Below are positions 27,308 to 36,798 of a DNA stretch of 64,000 bases, in pieces; within the stretch, counting starts at the first letter, position 1; each line of letters starts with the position of its first letter. This stretch comes from Actinospineispora spinosispora DSM 44797 (GTDB lineage Bacteria; Actinomycetota; Actinomycetes; Mycobacteriales; Pseudonocardiaceae): positions 234,273 to 298,272 of the forward strand of contig NZ_AUBB01000021.1 of assembly GCF_000429025.1 (NCBI RefSeq), read 5' to 3'. Under the pieces are notes generated by a model, which did no database searches, had not been told where the DNA came from, and worked only from the letters and a program-made list of their open reading frames with translations. The position numbers were made by a program, and so were the translations under genes.

Positions 27308-27874
27308 TCACCAGGGCTCGGGTAGCGCGAACCGGGCCAGCTGCAGGACGAGCAGCCGACGGTCCGCCCGTCGTGGCGGACGCAGCGACGAGCTGGCCCA
27401 GACCGTGTTGCTGTCGGCGTGCAGCGCGGCGACGAAATGCGCGACCGTGTCCGGAGCCGCGACCAGCTGCGCGGGCAGGTAGCGGGACACCGCGAGGCGC
27501 TCGTCGCCGTCGAGCCCGCCGGGAAGCAGCGTCGCTGACCAGCCGGTGTTCTGGTCCCAGCGCAAGCGCGCCGGCGCCCATTCGTCGCTCGGCACGTCGC
27601 CTCGGTGCAGAGTGAGCTCGCCCCAGAGGGCGCGGGACTCCGAGGGCTGCGCGTGTAGCTGCCTCGCCATGAAGCCACGCTGGTTGAGCCGATAGGCGAC
27701 AGCGGAGACGTAACCGAGGACCAGGATGTGTTCCTCTGAGTCGACCGGCTGCGTGGTCTGCGCCGGGCGCGGTATCGCTCTGCTGCGTTGGTTCGGTATC
27801 GACCGATCGTCGACGGACTCGGATGGGGGAAGGACGGGCTGTCGCGACCGGGGGACGCGAGTGGGGGTGGACAT
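27308..27874 (-). CDS. Hypothetical protein, DUF6292-like
   Basis: 188 residues. The first 50 are Pro/Ser/Arg-rich and probably disordered. From about residue 52 a compact domain follows, with LGYVSAVAYRLNQRGF, RLRWDQNTGWSATLLPGG and a closing AHFVAALHADSNTVW segment. This matches my recollection of DUF6292, an actinobacterial domain of unknown role. AGAAG sits just upstream of the ATG. It converges with the DUF3754 gene, with 19 bases between the stops. Confidence 0.6.
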   Translation of the reverse strand: MSTPTRVPRSRQPVLPPSESVDDRSIPNQRSRAIPRPAQTTQPVDSEEHILVLGYVSAVAYRLNQRGFMARQLHAQPSESRALWGELTLHRGDVPSDEWAPARLRWDQNTGWSATLLPGGLDGDERLAVSRYLPAQLVAAPDTVAHFVAALHADSNTVWASSSLRPPRRADRRLLVLQLARFALPEPW

Positions 27875-28156
27875 GTCTTCTGGCCTTTGCTCGAGGTCTG
27901 GCGTCGTCGAGTCGTTCGTGGTCGGGCTCGGTGGCACAGGTAGCGCCCTCGGCGGGAAATGCACGTCGATGTGCTCCGCCGAGAACCGCGGCGTGTGGCG
28001 TCGCGCGCGTCCACCTGCTCAGCTGTGAGGAGCGCGGTAGGGGGATCGAGGCTTCTCCGCCGCCGCGACCGTGGCCTACCGAGGCTCCCGACTCATGCCT
28101 ACTCCTCGAACCCTGTGACGACAATCAATGTCACCCGTGAGCCAGCCGGAGAAAGC
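27875..28156. other. Non-coding stretch upstream of the DUF6292-like gene
   Basis: No reading frame here has codon usage or motifs typical of its neighbours. It should hold the promoter of the minus-strand gene at 27874, but I see no clear hexamer pair or repeat. Confidence 0.4.
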
Positions 28157-28198
28157 CGTGAGTGCCGCGGCCGCCCATAGGCGGCCGCGGCACTCACG
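28157..28198 (-). terminator. 19-bp perfect hairpin terminator after the carnitine operon
   Basis: Positions 28157-28175 pair perfectly with 28180-28198 around the 4-base loop CATA. The arms read CGTGAGTGCCGCGGCCGCC and its complement. It begins 22 bases past the stop of the serine-hydrolase gene in the direction of transcription. There is no U-tract, as is common for terminators of high-GC actinomycetes. Confidence 0.8.
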
Positions 28199-28219
28199 CC
28201 TCTTGACCTGGTACGACGC

Positions 28220-29320
28220 TCACAGACAGTCGTTCAGCGCGGCAAGGAGCCGAGTTGCCCGGGTGTCGATGTCCTCCGAGCACATCTCGTTCGTGACGAA
28301 CGAGAACCCGACCTCGTGCTCCGGCCACGCGCCGTGCCGTCCGCCGCCCGCCCCGCTGTGTCCGAAGGCGACCGCCGCGGGACCGTAGGTGCCGATGGGG
28401 TCGGCCAGTTCGTAGCCGAGCCCGAACCGCAGCGGGCGGTCGTTGATCGCGTCGGTTCCCTCCGAGTGGGTACCGGTGAACAGGGCGAGCACCGCCGTGG
28501 GCACCAGCGGGTCGCGTGGATCGACGAGTCGCGCGTAGACGCGGGCCATCGAGGCAGCGCTGCCCACGGCGCCGCCCGCCGCGGACCCGGCGAGCCGGTA
28601 GGCAGCCGAGTTGATCAACTCCGGATCGTCGGTGAGCACGCGGTACATGCGCTCGACGATCCGGCGGCGCACCGGGTCGTCCAGGAACGTGGAGAGCCGG
28701 TAGTGATCCTCGCGCACGATCCGGGCCATCCTCCCGGCGAGGCGGTCCGGTGTGCGTAGCCGGACGTCCACGCCGTCGATGGCGTTGAGCTCGGACTCGA
28801 CGTGTGACGCGGTGTCCCGGCCGGTCGTGCGCAGAACCAGCTCGTCGACCAGGTAGCCGTACGTGAGCGCGTGGTAAGAGACCCGCGAGCCGGGCTCCCA
28901 GAGTGGGGACTGGGTGGCCAGTGCCGCCGCGCAGGCGCGGTTGTCGAGCATCGGCACCTCGTCGCGCTCCACGTAGGGCAGGCCCGCCGTGTGCGCGAGG
29001 ACCTGACCCACGGTCACCTCGGCCTTGCCACCCGCCGCGAACTCCGGCCAGTACATCGCGACCGGATCCTCCGGGTCGAGCAGGCCGCGGTGGGTGAGCA
29101 GCGCACACACCGTCGCGGTGAGGCCCTTCGTGCCGGAGAACAGGACGGCCGTGGTGTCCGGGGCCCAGCGCCGCCCGGTGTGCGGGTCGGCCAGGCCACC
29201 GTGCAGCTCGACCAACGGTCGCCCGCGCCGGACCACGCTGAACGCGGCGCCACCGCGCGCCTGCCGCAGGACCTCGGCGAACGCATCGGCGACCTGTTCG
29301 AACCCTCGCGCGACAACCAT
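28220..29320 (-). CDS. Serine hydrolase of the beta-lactamase / EstB esterase family
   Basis: 366 residues of the class C beta-lactamase/DD-peptidase fold. The motifs seen are SGTK (Ser62, Lys65), YHA at Tyr149 as the second motif, and FGHSGAGG as the third (HxG). It has no signal peptide, so it is cytoplasmic, as expected for the EstB-type esterase branch. It is the last gene of the carnitine operon, six bases after the ATPase gene. A role in hydrolysing O-acylcarnitines to free carnitine is an attractive inference from context. Confidence 0.87.
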   Translation of the reverse strand: MVVARGFEQVADAFAEVLRQARGGAAFSVVRRGRPLVELHGGLADPHTGRRWAPDTTAVLFSGTKGLTATVCALLTHRGLLDPEDPVAMYWPEFAAGGKAEVTVGQVLAHTAGLPYVERDEVPMLDNRACAAALATQSPLWEPGSRVSYHALTYGYLVDELVLRTTGRDTASHVESELNAIDGVDVRLRTPDRLAGRMARIVREDHYRLSTFLDDPVRRRIVERMYRVLTDDPELINSAAYRLAGSAAGGAVGSAASMARVYARLVDPRDPLVPTAVLALFTGTHSEGTDAINDRPLRFGLGYELADPIGTYGPAAVAFGHSGAGGGRHGAWPEHEVGFSFVTNEMCSEDIDTRATRLLAALNDCL

Positions 29321-29326
29321 CCGCGG

Positions 29327-30934
29327 TCAGGCCCCGACCCGCATGGTCGGCGTGTGTTCGAGCAGCTCGACGGTGTACTCGTGTCGGGGATTGCGCAGTA
29401 CCTCGTCCACCGTGCCCTGCTCGACGATCCGGCCCCGGTTCAGCACCGCGATCCGGTCCGCGACGTGCCGGGCGAGCGCGATGTTGTGGGTGACGAACAA
29501 CATCGCGGTGCCAAGCTCCCGCCGGACCTGTGCCAGCAGCTCGAGGATCGAGGCCTGCACCGACACGTCCAGCGCGGAGGTGATCTCGTCGCACACGAGC
29601 ACGTCGGGCGCGGTGACCAGGGCCCGCGCGATCGCCGCGCGCTGGCGTTCGCCACCGGACAACGCGCCCGGGTAACGGTCGGCGAACGAGCCGTCCAACC
29701 GCACTTCGCCGAGCATGTCGAGGACCCGCTTCCGTCGCTTGCCCGCATCGAGATCGGTCAGCTGGCGCAACGGCACCTCCAGCGAGCGGCCGATGGTGCG
29801 CCGGGGGTTCAACGAGGCGAACGGACTCTGGAACACGTACTGCACGCCCCGTCGCTGCACCGGGGTGCGGTCGAACCCGAGTGGCTCGCCGCGCAGTGCC
29901 ACCGTGCCCTGGTCCAGCTCGAGCAGCCCGGCCAGGCCCCTGGCCAACGTCGTCTTCCCGGAACCGGACTCGCCGAGCAGCATCAGGCACTCGCCCGGTG
30001 CCAGCTCGATGTCCACACCGTCCAGCACGGTCCTGCCGCCGTAGCCCTTGGACACACCTCGAACCTGCAGCAGCGCGGTCGGGTCGGTCGTGGCGGCGGG
30101 CCCGGGGCGTGGTGGCGCCGAGTGGAGGTCGGGCACCGCCGCGATCAGCTCCCGGGTGTAGGTGTGGCGCGGGTCGTGCAGAACCTGCGCGACGTCGCCG
30201 GTCTCGACGACCTCACCGGCGCACATGACGGCGACCCGGTCGGCGAGCTGGGCGACGACCGCGAGGTCGTGGGTGATGTAGAGCGCGGCGGTTCCCGAGC
30301 GGCTCACCAGGGTGCGCACGGTGTCCAGCACCAACGCCTGCGTGGTGACGTCCAGCCCGGTCGTCGGTTCGTCGAGCACCACGAGGTCGGGGCAGCAGGC
30401 GAAAGCGGCGGCGATCCCGACGCGCTGCTGCTGTCCGCCGGACAGCTGGTGGGGATAGCGGCCCAGGAACGTGTCGTCGTTCGGCAGACCGACGTCGGCC
30501 AGCACCTCCCGGACCCGGTCGAGCCGTTGCGCCGGTGTGCCGCCCTGATGCTCGGCGAGCACCTCGTCGACCTGCCTGCCCACCCGCAACAGGGGGTTCA
30601 ACGACAGCGCGGGGTCCTGCGGTACATAGCTGAGCAGCCGTCCGCGCATCGAGCGGATCGTGGCGGGTGGCAGGGCCAGCAGGTCGTCGACCCGCTCGGT
30701 GTGCCCGTCGAAGCACATCGTGCCGCCGGTGTGGCGCAGTCCCTCGCGGAAGTGCCCGAGCGCGGCCAGCGCCGCGGTCGTCTTGCCGGATCCCGACTCG
30801 CCGACGAGTGCGAGGATCTCGCCGGGCGCGATCGCGTAGTCGACGCCGTGCAGCACCTCACGTCCGGCGAGGGAGGTGACCCTCAGACCGGAGCAGCGCA
30901 GGGTGCAGGCGGGTTCGGTGGTGGTGGCGGTCAT
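29327..30934 (-). CDS. Fused dual ATP-binding protein of a dipeptide/opine-type ABC importer (DppD-DppF fusion)
   Basis: 535 residues containing two complete ABC ATPase units. Unit 1 has Walker A GESGSGKT (45-52), signature LSGGQQQR and Walker B LVVLDEPTTGLD. Unit 2 has a second GESGSGKT near 330, LSGGERQR and VLVCDEITSALD. Each is followed by the oligopeptide-ABC C-terminal stretch with the HTYTREL or HEYTVEL motif. It powers the two permeases encoded upstream. The ATG overlaps the permease stop as ATGA. A 702-residue upstream extension is out of frame with the permease and is an artefact. Confidence 0.94.
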   Translation of the reverse strand: MTATTTEPACTLRCSGLRVTSLAGREVLHGVDYAIAPGEILALVGESGSGKTTAALAALGHFREGLRHTGGTMCFDGHTERVDDLLALPPATIRSMRGRLLSYVPQDPALSLNPLLRVGRQVDEVLAEHQGGTPAQRLDRVREVLADVGLPNDDTFLGRYPHQLSGGQQQRVGIAAAFACCPDLVVLDEPTTGLDVTTQALVLDTVRTLVSRSGTAALYITHDLAVVAQLADRVAVMCAGEVVETGDVAQVLHDPRHTYTRELIAAVPDLHSAPPRPGPAATTDPTALLQVRGVSKGYGGRTVLDGVDIELAPGECLMLLGESGSGKTTLARGLAGLLELDQGTVALRGEPLGFDRTPVQRRGVQYVFQSPFASLNPRRTIGRSLEVPLRQLTDLDAGKRRKRVLDMLGEVRLDGSFADRYPGALSGGERQRAAIARALVTAPDVLVCDEITSALDVSVQASILELLAQVRRELGTAMLFVTHNIALARHVADRIAVLNRGRIVEQGTVDEVLRNPRHEYTVELLEHTPTMRVGA

Positions 30935-31812
30935 GACGTCGGCCCCACAGACGTGTCGGCCGACGCCTTCGCCAGGCCGTCGGTGATCATGTTGGTGCCC
31001 ACCGTGAGAAGGGCGATCGCGGCGACCGGCAGCAGCACGCCCCACGGCGTGACGATGAGCGCGATGCGGTTCTCGTTGATCTGCAGCCCCCAGTCGGCGG
31101 CGGGCGGTTGCACACCCAGCCCGAGGAACGACAGCGACGCGACGTATCCGATCGAGTACGTCAGCCGCAGGCCGACCTCGACCATGAGCGGCCCGGTGAT
31201 GTTCGGCAGGACCTCGGTGGCGAGGATCTGCCGCCGAGGCAACCCGTACATCCGGGCGGCCAGCACGTAGTCCTGGCCGGCCACGGCCAGCGTGGCCTGC
31301 CGGACGACCCGCGCGACCCTGGGAACGTGGGTGATCCCGATGACCACGACCAGCAGCCACCCGGACGACCCGAGGACCGCGACGGCCAGCAGCGCCAGCA
31401 CGAGCTGCGGGAAGGACAGCAACACGTCGCCGCACCGCATGACGACGCTGTCTGTCCGGCCTCCGCTGTACCCGGCGACCATGCCGGTCAGGGTTCCCGC
31501 GATCACTCCGATCGCGGTCGCGGCCACCGCGTAGAGCAACACCGGCCCACCTCCGGAGAGGAACCGGGTGAGCACGTCCCGACCGAGGTTGTCGGTACCG
31601 GCGGCGCCGTCGGTGCGGAACGGCTTACCGACGAAGTCGCCCACGTCGTGGCCGGTCAGCAACGGTCCCAGCAGTGGCCCCAGAACAGCGATGGCGACGA
31701 CGAGCAGTGTCAGCGCGGCCCCGACGCGTACCTGCCGCTGCCGCCAGGTACGCCGGAGCAGCCCCGTCCCGCTGCCGACCGGGATGTTCTCCGCGGCGAA
31801 GTTCGTGCTCAT
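30931..31812 (-). CDS. ABC transporter permease, DppC-like
   Basis: 293 residues with a first membrane helix at about 28-52 and five further helices. The binding-protein-dependent transport (EAA) loop appears as YVLAARMYGLPRRQILATEVLPN. GTDNLGRDVLTRFLSGG is the typical DppC/OppC N-terminal segment. GGAGGTG precedes the ATG, which overlaps the preceding stop as ATGA. It forms the inner-membrane channel with the DppB-like partner. Confidence 0.93.
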   Translation of the reverse strand: MSTNFAAENIPVGSGTGLLRRTWRQRQVRVGAALTLLVVAIAVLGPLLGPLLTGHDVGDFVGKPFRTDGAAGTDNLGRDVLTRFLSGGGPVLLYAVAATAIGVIAGTLTGMVAGYSGGRTDSVVMRCGDVLLSFPQLVLALLAVAVLGSSGWLLVVVIGITHVPRVARVVRQATLAVAGQDYVLAARMYGLPRRQILATEVLPNITGPLMVEVGLRLTYSIGYVASLSFLGLGVQPPAADWGLQINENRIALIVTPWGVLLPVAAIALLTVGTNMITDGLAKASADTSVGPTS

Positions 31813-32840
31813 CGAGCACCTCCGGTCCGGATTCGAGGGTCCGCGACGATGCCGATGAGATCGGCGGCGAGGTTCACCAGGACGTAGAACGCGGCGATGA
31901 TGAGCGTGATCGCCTGCACGACCTGCACATCCCGCTTCGCCACGGCGTCGATGAGCGCCTGCCCGATGCCCGGATAGCGGAACAGGAACTCGACCACCAC
32001 GACGCCGCCCGCGAGCCAGGCCAGCTGCATGGCGAGAACCTGCGCGATCGGACCTATGGTGTGCGGCACCGCGTGTCGCAGCACGACGGTGCGTTCGGGG
32101 AGACCTTTGAGGCGTGCCATCTCCACGAACCCGCCGCTCAGTGCCTCGGACAGGGTCGCCCTGGTCATGCGCACGACGTACGGGATCACCACCAGGGCGA
32201 GCGTGAGCACCGGCAGCACCAGCTGGCCGGGTTGGCTCCAGACCGGCTCGCCTGGCCTGGACAGGGTGACCGAGGGCAGCAGCCGGAACACCGAGGTGGA
32301 CAGCAGGACGACCAGCAGCACGCCGATGACGAACTCGGGGAGCGCGGCGAGCACCAGGCTGAACCCGGACACCACCTGCTCCCCGAGCCGGTCCCGGCGC
32401 ACCGCGGAGTACGTGCCCATCGCCAACGCGAGAGGAGTGCTGACCAGCGCGGTGAGCACGAGCAGCAGACCGGACGCGACGAGCTTGCCCGCCAGCAGCT
32501 CGGACACGGGCCCCTGGGTCGCGGCGGAGAAGCCGAGGTCGCCGGTCAGGACACCGCCCAGCCAGTCCAGGTAGCGCTGCCACACCGGGAGATCGAGACC
32601 GAGCTTCGCGGACAGGGCCGCGACCCGCTCGGGCGTGGCCTGCTGGCCCAGGATCGCCCGCGCCGGGTCGCCGGGCAGCAGCAGCGTGGCGACGAACACC
32701 AGGACCGACACGACCCACAAGACCAGCACGCTCAGCGCAAGCCGGCGCAACACCAGCCGTACCAGCAGCGACGGGCCGCTACGCGGCGCGCCCGATGGCG
32801 GGTCGGCCCTGTCGATCGGTTCCTTCACGGATGCGGTCAC
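31809..32840 (-). CDS. ABC transporter permease, DppB-like
   Basis: 343 residues from a GTG that overlaps the binding-protein stop as GTGA. The first helix is at about 35-58 and the family motif LLPGDPARAILGQQATPERV follows, with the EAA loop EMARLKGLPERTVVLRHAVPHT. Six membrane helices are expected. An ATG-initiated form extending to 33077 would overlap the binding protein in another frame and is rejected. Confidence 0.93.
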   Translation of the reverse strand: MTASVKEPIDRADPPSGAPRSGPSLLVRLVLRRLALSVLVLWVVSVLVFVATLLLPGDPARAILGQQATPERVAALSAKLGLDLPVWQRYLDWLGGVLTGDLGFSAATQGPVSELLAGKLVASGLLLVLTALVSTPLALAMGTYSAVRRDRLGEQVVSGFSLVLAALPEFVIGVLLVVLLSTSVFRLLPSVTLSRPGEPVWSQPGQLVLPVLTLALVVIPYVVRMTRATLSEALSGGFVEMARLKGLPERTVVLRHAVPHTIGPIAQVLAMQLAWLAGGVVVVEFLFRYPGIGQALIDAVAKRDVQVVQAITLIIAAFYVLVNLAADLIGIVADPRIRTGGAR

Positions 32841-34414
32841 CGTCCCACCCACACCTTCCGGAACTCGTAGCCGGACAACGACAGTCCGGTGCGGTTGGGG
32901 ACCAGCCCCCCGATGTAGCTCTGGGCGGCGTCGACCCGGTCCGGGAACGACCAGATCAGATAGCCGCCCCGGTCGTACTCGATTCGTTGCGCGGCCTCGG
33001 TCAGCTCGGCGCGACGGGTGGGATCCAGCTCGGAACGGGCGCGGCGGATCAGCCCCACGTACTCCGGGTCCGTCCAATGGGTCTCGTTGAACGGCGCCTC
33101 GGGCATCGAGCTGTTGGCCGCCTGCGGCAGGTAGTTGCGGGTGTTCCAGAACGACTGGGCGAACTCCCAGCTCAGGTACTGGTCAGAGAAGAACGTCGAG
33201 GTGTCGACCCGGCGCAGCCCGATCTCCACGCCCGCCGCCTTGGCCTGTCCGGCGAAGACCTGGGCGGCCTCGACCGTGCCCGCCTGGATCGGGGAGGTCA
33301 CCAGCTCCAGGGACAGCCGCGGCTTGCCCGCCGCCGCGAGGAGGTCCTTGGCGTGGGCCAGGTCCTGCTCCCGGTTCGGGACCGAACGCAGGTAGTCGCG
33401 GTCGAACCGGGAGTACAGGTCGTTCGCCGTGGAGCCCTGGCCGCTGAGTACCTGGTTGACCAGCTCGTGGCGGCCGGCGATCAGTCGCAGTGCCTGGCGC
33501 ACCCGGACGTCGTCGAACGGGGGCACGTCGACGCGCATGGTGAACGGCAGCCACGCGGCCGTCGGCGAGGTCAGTACCCGCACCGTGTCGTAGGCCGCCA
33601 TGACACCGGTGAGCGCCAGCGGAACCTGGTCGATCGCGTCGACCTGGGCGGAGAGCAGGGCGTTGACCCTGGCGTCGTCCTCCTGAAAGTTGATCAGTTC
33701 GAGGCGGTCGACGTAGGGCTCGTTCGGCCGCCAGTAGTGCTCGTTGCGCAGGAAGACGCTCTGCTGGCCGGGGGAGAAGGAGGAGTACCGGAACGCTCCG
33801 GTCCCGATCGGAGCGTCCAGCGTGAAGTTCGCGGGCACGATGCCGTTCCCGTACTCCGCGAGGTACTGGTCGAAGACCGGTGACGCCTCGCTCAGTGTGA
33901 AGCGCACCTGCCGGTCCCCGGCGACCGTGACGTCCCGCACGATCGTCAGGCTGGACGCGCCCGACTTCGGGTCGGCCGGGTCGAGAATCCTGCGGAACGT
34001 GGCCACGACGTCGTCCGGCGTGACCGGGCGGCCGTCGTGGAAGCGGATGTCGCGGCGGATCGTCGCGGTCCAGACCTGGGCACCCTCGGACGGCTCGACC
34101 GACTCGGCGACGGCCGGCTGCAGTGTGTACGCGTCGTCCCAGTGCAGCAGTGGTTCGTACAGGCTGAGGGTGCGGGCGATGTCCGGGTTGGTGGCGGGAG
34201 TGTGCGGATCGAGGGAGTCGGAGCTCCCGCCCCCGGTCACCCCGATCCGCAGGACGCCGCCGTGAGTCGGTGGACCGGCTTCGCGTGCTGTGGAACCGGC
34301 ACCGCAGCCGGTCAGCAGCACGGCACCGGACAGGCCGGCCGCGCCGAGGAAACGGCGTCGGCTCAGCGGCCCGAGTGCGGGTGATCTGCGCGTGCGCGGG
34401 GACAGGCTGTCCAT
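32837..34414 (-). CDS. ABC transporter substrate-binding lipoprotein (SBP_bac_5 family)
   Basis: 525 residues. The N terminus has a twin-arginine motif (SRRRFLG, 18-24) followed by a hydrophobic stretch and the lipobox LLTGC with Cys37, so it is a Tat-exported lipoprotein. The mature part is a family 5 binding protein (PAVAESVEPSEGAQVWTATI, RDIRFHDGRPVTPDDVVATF). It delivers solute to the importer. Its place directly after the carnitine-degradation genes suggests carnitine, an acylcarnitine or a related betaine as ligand, although this family more often binds peptides. Confidence 0.92.
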   Translation of the reverse strand: MDSLSPRTRRSPALGPLSRRRFLGAAGLSGAVLLTGCGAGSTAREAGPPTHGGVLRIGVTGGGSSDSLDPHTPATNPDIARTLSLYEPLLHWDDAYTLQPAVAESVEPSEGAQVWTATIRRDIRFHDGRPVTPDDVVATFRRILDPADPKSGASSLTIVRDVTVAGDRQVRFTLSEASPVFDQYLAEYGNGIVPANFTLDAPIGTGAFRYSSFSPGQQSVFLRNEHYWRPNEPYVDRLELINFQEDDARVNALLSAQVDAIDQVPLALTGVMAAYDTVRVLTSPTAAWLPFTMRVDVPPFDDVRVRQALRLIAGRHELVNQVLSGQGSTANDLYSRFDRDYLRSVPNREQDLAHAKDLLAAAGKPRLSLELVTSPIQAGTVEAAQVFAGQAKAAGVEIGLRRVDTSTFFSDQYLSWEFAQSFWNTRNYLPQAANSSMPEAPFNETHWTDPEYVGLIRRARSELDPTRRAELTEAAQRIEYDRGGYLIWSFPDRVDAAQSYIGGLVPNRTGLSLSGYEFRKVWVGR

Positions 34415-34465
34415 CTGATCTCCGTGGGTACGGCTTCGGTGGCGTACTGGAGGGCGAGTGGTCGT

Positions 34466-34948
34466 TCAGCTCGGCGGTGGGGGCGCCACCGATCGGATCG
34501 CGCGCCCCGCCGCGTCCGGCCATGGCCCGGCAAGGGCGTCGAGGTTGAGGCCGACGTCCCGAGGGAACGCGGTCGTGCCGGACTCACCGACGTGCAGGGT
34601 CATGAGCTCCTCGGTGGCCACGGTCCGGCCGTCGAGCGTCATCTCGTGCCAGATGCGGGCGCGCTTGGCGTCGCGTTCGAGGATCACCGTCGTGACGTCG
34701 AGACTGACGTCCGGTGGGACCTCGTGCAGGTAGCGCACGTGTGCCTCGACCGTGTAGAGCGAGCAGCCGGTGGTCTCCCGGTATCGGGGGCCCATCCCGA
34801 CGCGGTCCATCAGCGCGGTCGTGGCGTTCCCGAAGATCAGCACGTAGTACGGCTCGGAGAGGTGCCCGTTGTAGTCGATCCACTCCGGGACCACGCGCTC
34901 ACGGTGCTGCGCGGGGCCCACGATCCGTCGCGGTGCCGGCTCAGCCAT
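34466..34948 (-). CDS. cdhB: Betainyl-CoA thioesterase-like hotdog protein
   Basis: 160 residues of the 4-hydroxybenzoyl-CoA-thioesterase-like hotdog fold, with VVPEWIDYNGHLSEPYYV near residues 19-36 carrying the catalytic Asp of DYNGH. In pseudomonad carnitine catabolism a protein of this type hydrolyses betainyl-CoA to glycine betaine. Here it overlaps the dehydrogenase gene by 8 bases and precedes the binding-protein gene by 51 bases. Assignment rests on the family and the gene triad. Confidence 0.85.
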   Translation of the reverse strand: MAEPAPRRIVGPAQHRERVVPEWIDYNGHLSEPYYVLIFGNATTALMDRVGMGPRYRETTGCSLYTVEAHVRYLHEVPPDVSLDVTTVILERDAKRARIWHEMTLDGRTVATEELMTLHVGESGTTAFPRDVGLNLDALAGPWPDAAGRAIRSVAPPPPS

Positions 34949-35912
34949 CGGTACGGCCCCGAGCGGCGGCGACCGCCCTGGTCACCGCGATGATCGCCCG
35001 GTCCCGTTCGGCGACGAGCGTGGCCATGTCCCGCCCGCCCGCCGAGGCGTGCGCGCCCGCGACCATGTCGTCCCGGAGCCGCTCGGTCAGCTCGGGGGCT
35101 TCCAGCCGCGTCCACGGCGACTTCAGCGACGGGCCGAAGTGGTCGAGCATGTGCGCCATACCGCCCTCGCCGCCCGCGAGGTGGAACGTGAGGCACGGGC
35201 CGTGCACCGGCCACCGCAGGCCGGGGCCGTCGGTGATCGACAGGTCGATCTGTTCGACCGTCGCCTCACCCTCGGCCACCATGTGCAGTGCCTCCCGCCA
35301 GATCGCCTCCTGGAGGCGGTTGGCGATGAAGCCGGGCAGCTCCTGATCCATCTGGATCACCGACTTGCCGATGTGCCGGTAGAACTCCGCCGCCCGGGAC
35401 ACCGCCCAGTCCTCGGTGCCCTTCCCCCCGACGACCTCGACCAGCGGGATCAGGTAGGGCGGGTTGAACGGGTGCCCGACGACGAGCCGGGAGGGATCCG
35501 CGGCGGAGGTCGCCATGTCCGACATCGGGTAGCCCGAGGTGGACGACGCGATCACGACGTCGTCCGCGGTCGCGGCGGCCAGCTCGGCCAGCAGCGTGCG
35601 CTTGAGCTCCAGGTCCTCCGGTGCGCTCTCCTGCACGAAGCCCACACCCTCGACCGCTTCGGCGACGGTGGGGACCATCTCCCACGCGTCGGGGCTCGCG
35701 CCGGGGGCCAGGCCCAGCTCGGTCAACGCCGGCCATGCGGCGCCGATCAGGCGGCGCAGCCTGTCCTCGGCACCGGCGCCGGGATCCCAGGCCCGCACCC
35801 GGTAGCCGCGGGCGAGGAAGTAGGCGACCCAGCCGCCTCCGATGACTCCGGCGCCGATGCAGGCGACGGTGTCGATGTCCGAGACCGGGCGCAACGAGGG
35901 CGACTCAGACAC
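34941..35912 (-). CDS. cdhA: L-carnitine dehydrogenase (3-hydroxyacyl-CoA-dehydrogenase family)
   Basis: 323 residues from a GTG. The N-terminal NAD-binding fold has [20 protein letters not shown]; the C-terminal domain carries [18 protein letters not shown] and the [20 protein letters not shown] helix. These are hallmarks of L-carnitine and L-gulonate 3-dehydrogenases rather than beta-oxidation enzymes. It oxidises L-carnitine to 3-dehydrocarnitine with NAD. It lies between cdhC- and cdhB-like genes with overlaps on both sides, the established order for carnitine degradation. Confidence 0.9.
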   Translation of the reverse strand: MSESPSLRPVSDIDTVACIGAGVIGGGWVAYFLARGYRVRAWDPGAGAEDRLRRLIGAAWPALTELGLAPGASPDAWEMVPTVAEAVEGVGFVQESAPEDLELKRTLLAELAAATADDVVIASSTSGYPMSDMATSAADPSRLVVGHPFNPPYLIPLVEVVGGKGTEDWAVSRAAEFYRHIGKSVIQMDQELPGFIANRLQEAIWREALHMVAEGEATVEQIDLSITDGPGLRWPVHGPCLTFHLAGGEGGMAHMLDHFGPSLKSPWTRLEAPELTERLRDDMVAGAHASAGGRDMATLVAERDRAIIAVTRAVAAARGRTDG

Positions 35913-36798
35913 CGACGCGCTCCTTCAGGCCGAGGATGGACCGTGCGCGGTCCGGCCCGGCGACCTCGGCGCCGAGCCCGCGCACGATCTCCACCGCGCG
36001 TTCGACCAGCTGGGCGTTGGTGGCCTTGATGCCCTTGCCGAGGTAGAGGTTGTCCTCGAGCCCGACCCGCACATGTCCGCCGAGCAGTGCCGACTGCGCG
36101 ACCCAGGGAAGCTGGTTACGTCCGATCGCGAACGAGGCGAACTGTGAGCCCTCCGGCAGCATGTTCACCATCGCGGCCAGCAGCCCCGGATCGACCGGCG
36201 CGCCGTACGGGATTCCCATGCACAGCTGGAACAGCGGCGGAGCGTCGATCAGCCCCTCCTCGACCATCTTGGAGGCGAACCACAGGTGCCCGGTGTCGAA
36301 GATCTCCAGCTCCGGCTTCACCCCGAGCTCCTGGACCCGCTTGGCGCCGATGCGCAGCATGTCCGGGGTCGACACGTACAGCTGGCTGCCCTCACCGAAG
36401 TTGAGCGAACCGCAGTCGAGCGTGCAGATGTCCGGCAGCAGCTCCTCCACGTGCGGGAGCCGCTCCAGCGCATTGACCAGGTCGGTGCCGTCGATCGGCT
36501 TGAGCGGGTCGTCACCGTCGATCACCAGGTCACCACCCATGCCGGCGGTCAGGTTGATGACCATGTCGACGCCGGAGTCACGGATCCGGCTCACGGTCTC
36601 CCGGTAGAGCGACACGGCGCGCGAGCCCTGGCCGGTCTCGACGTCGCGCACGTGGATGTGGACGACGGCGGCACCCGCCTCGGCGGCGGCGATGGCATCC
36701 GCCGCGATCTGGGCGGGCGTGACCGGGACGTGCGGGCTCTTGCCCACCGTGTCACCGGCACCGGTCACCGCACAGGTGATGATCACGTCACGGTTCAT
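35905..36798 (-). CDS. cdhC: Dehydrocarnitine-cleavage enzyme, BKACE (3-keto-5-aminohexanoate cleavage) family
   Basis: 297 residues of the beta-keto acid cleavage enzyme TIM barrel. The zinc-binding HxH is in VVHIHVRD (His47, His49); [16 protein letters not shown] and [12 protein letters not shown] are further family motifs. It transfers the acetyl end of 3-dehydrocarnitine to acetyl-CoA, giving acetoacetate and betainyl-CoA, the substrate of the thioesterase two genes on. The ATG overlaps the regulator stop as ATGA. The carnitine assignment follows from the adjacent dehydrogenase and thioesterase. Confidence 0.9.
   Translation of the reverse strand: MNRDVIITCAVTGAGDTVGKSPHVPVTPAQIAADAIAAAEAGAAVVHIHVRDVETGQGSRAVSLYRETVSRIRDSGVDMVINLTAGMGGDLVIDGDDPLKPIDGTDLVNALERLPHVEELLPDICTLDCGSLNFGEGSQLYVSTPDMLRIGAKRVQELGVKPELEIFDTGHLWFASKMVEEGLIDAPPLFQLCMGIPYGAPVDPGLLAAMVNMLPEGSQFASFAIGRNQLPWVAQSALLGGHVRVGLEDNLYLGKGIKATNAQLVERAVEIVRGLGAEVAGPDRARSILGLKERVGV

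Noticed and set aside
28157..28198. Hairpin as a riboswitch or small RNA
   Set aside because: It is a simple perfect stem with a 4-base loop directly after a stop codon, best read as a terminator.
29327..31435. A longer 702-residue ATPase reading frame extending upstream of 30934
   Set aside because: The extra N terminus is an Arg/Gly-rich out-of-frame reading of the permease gene; the real start is the ATGA overlap at 30934.
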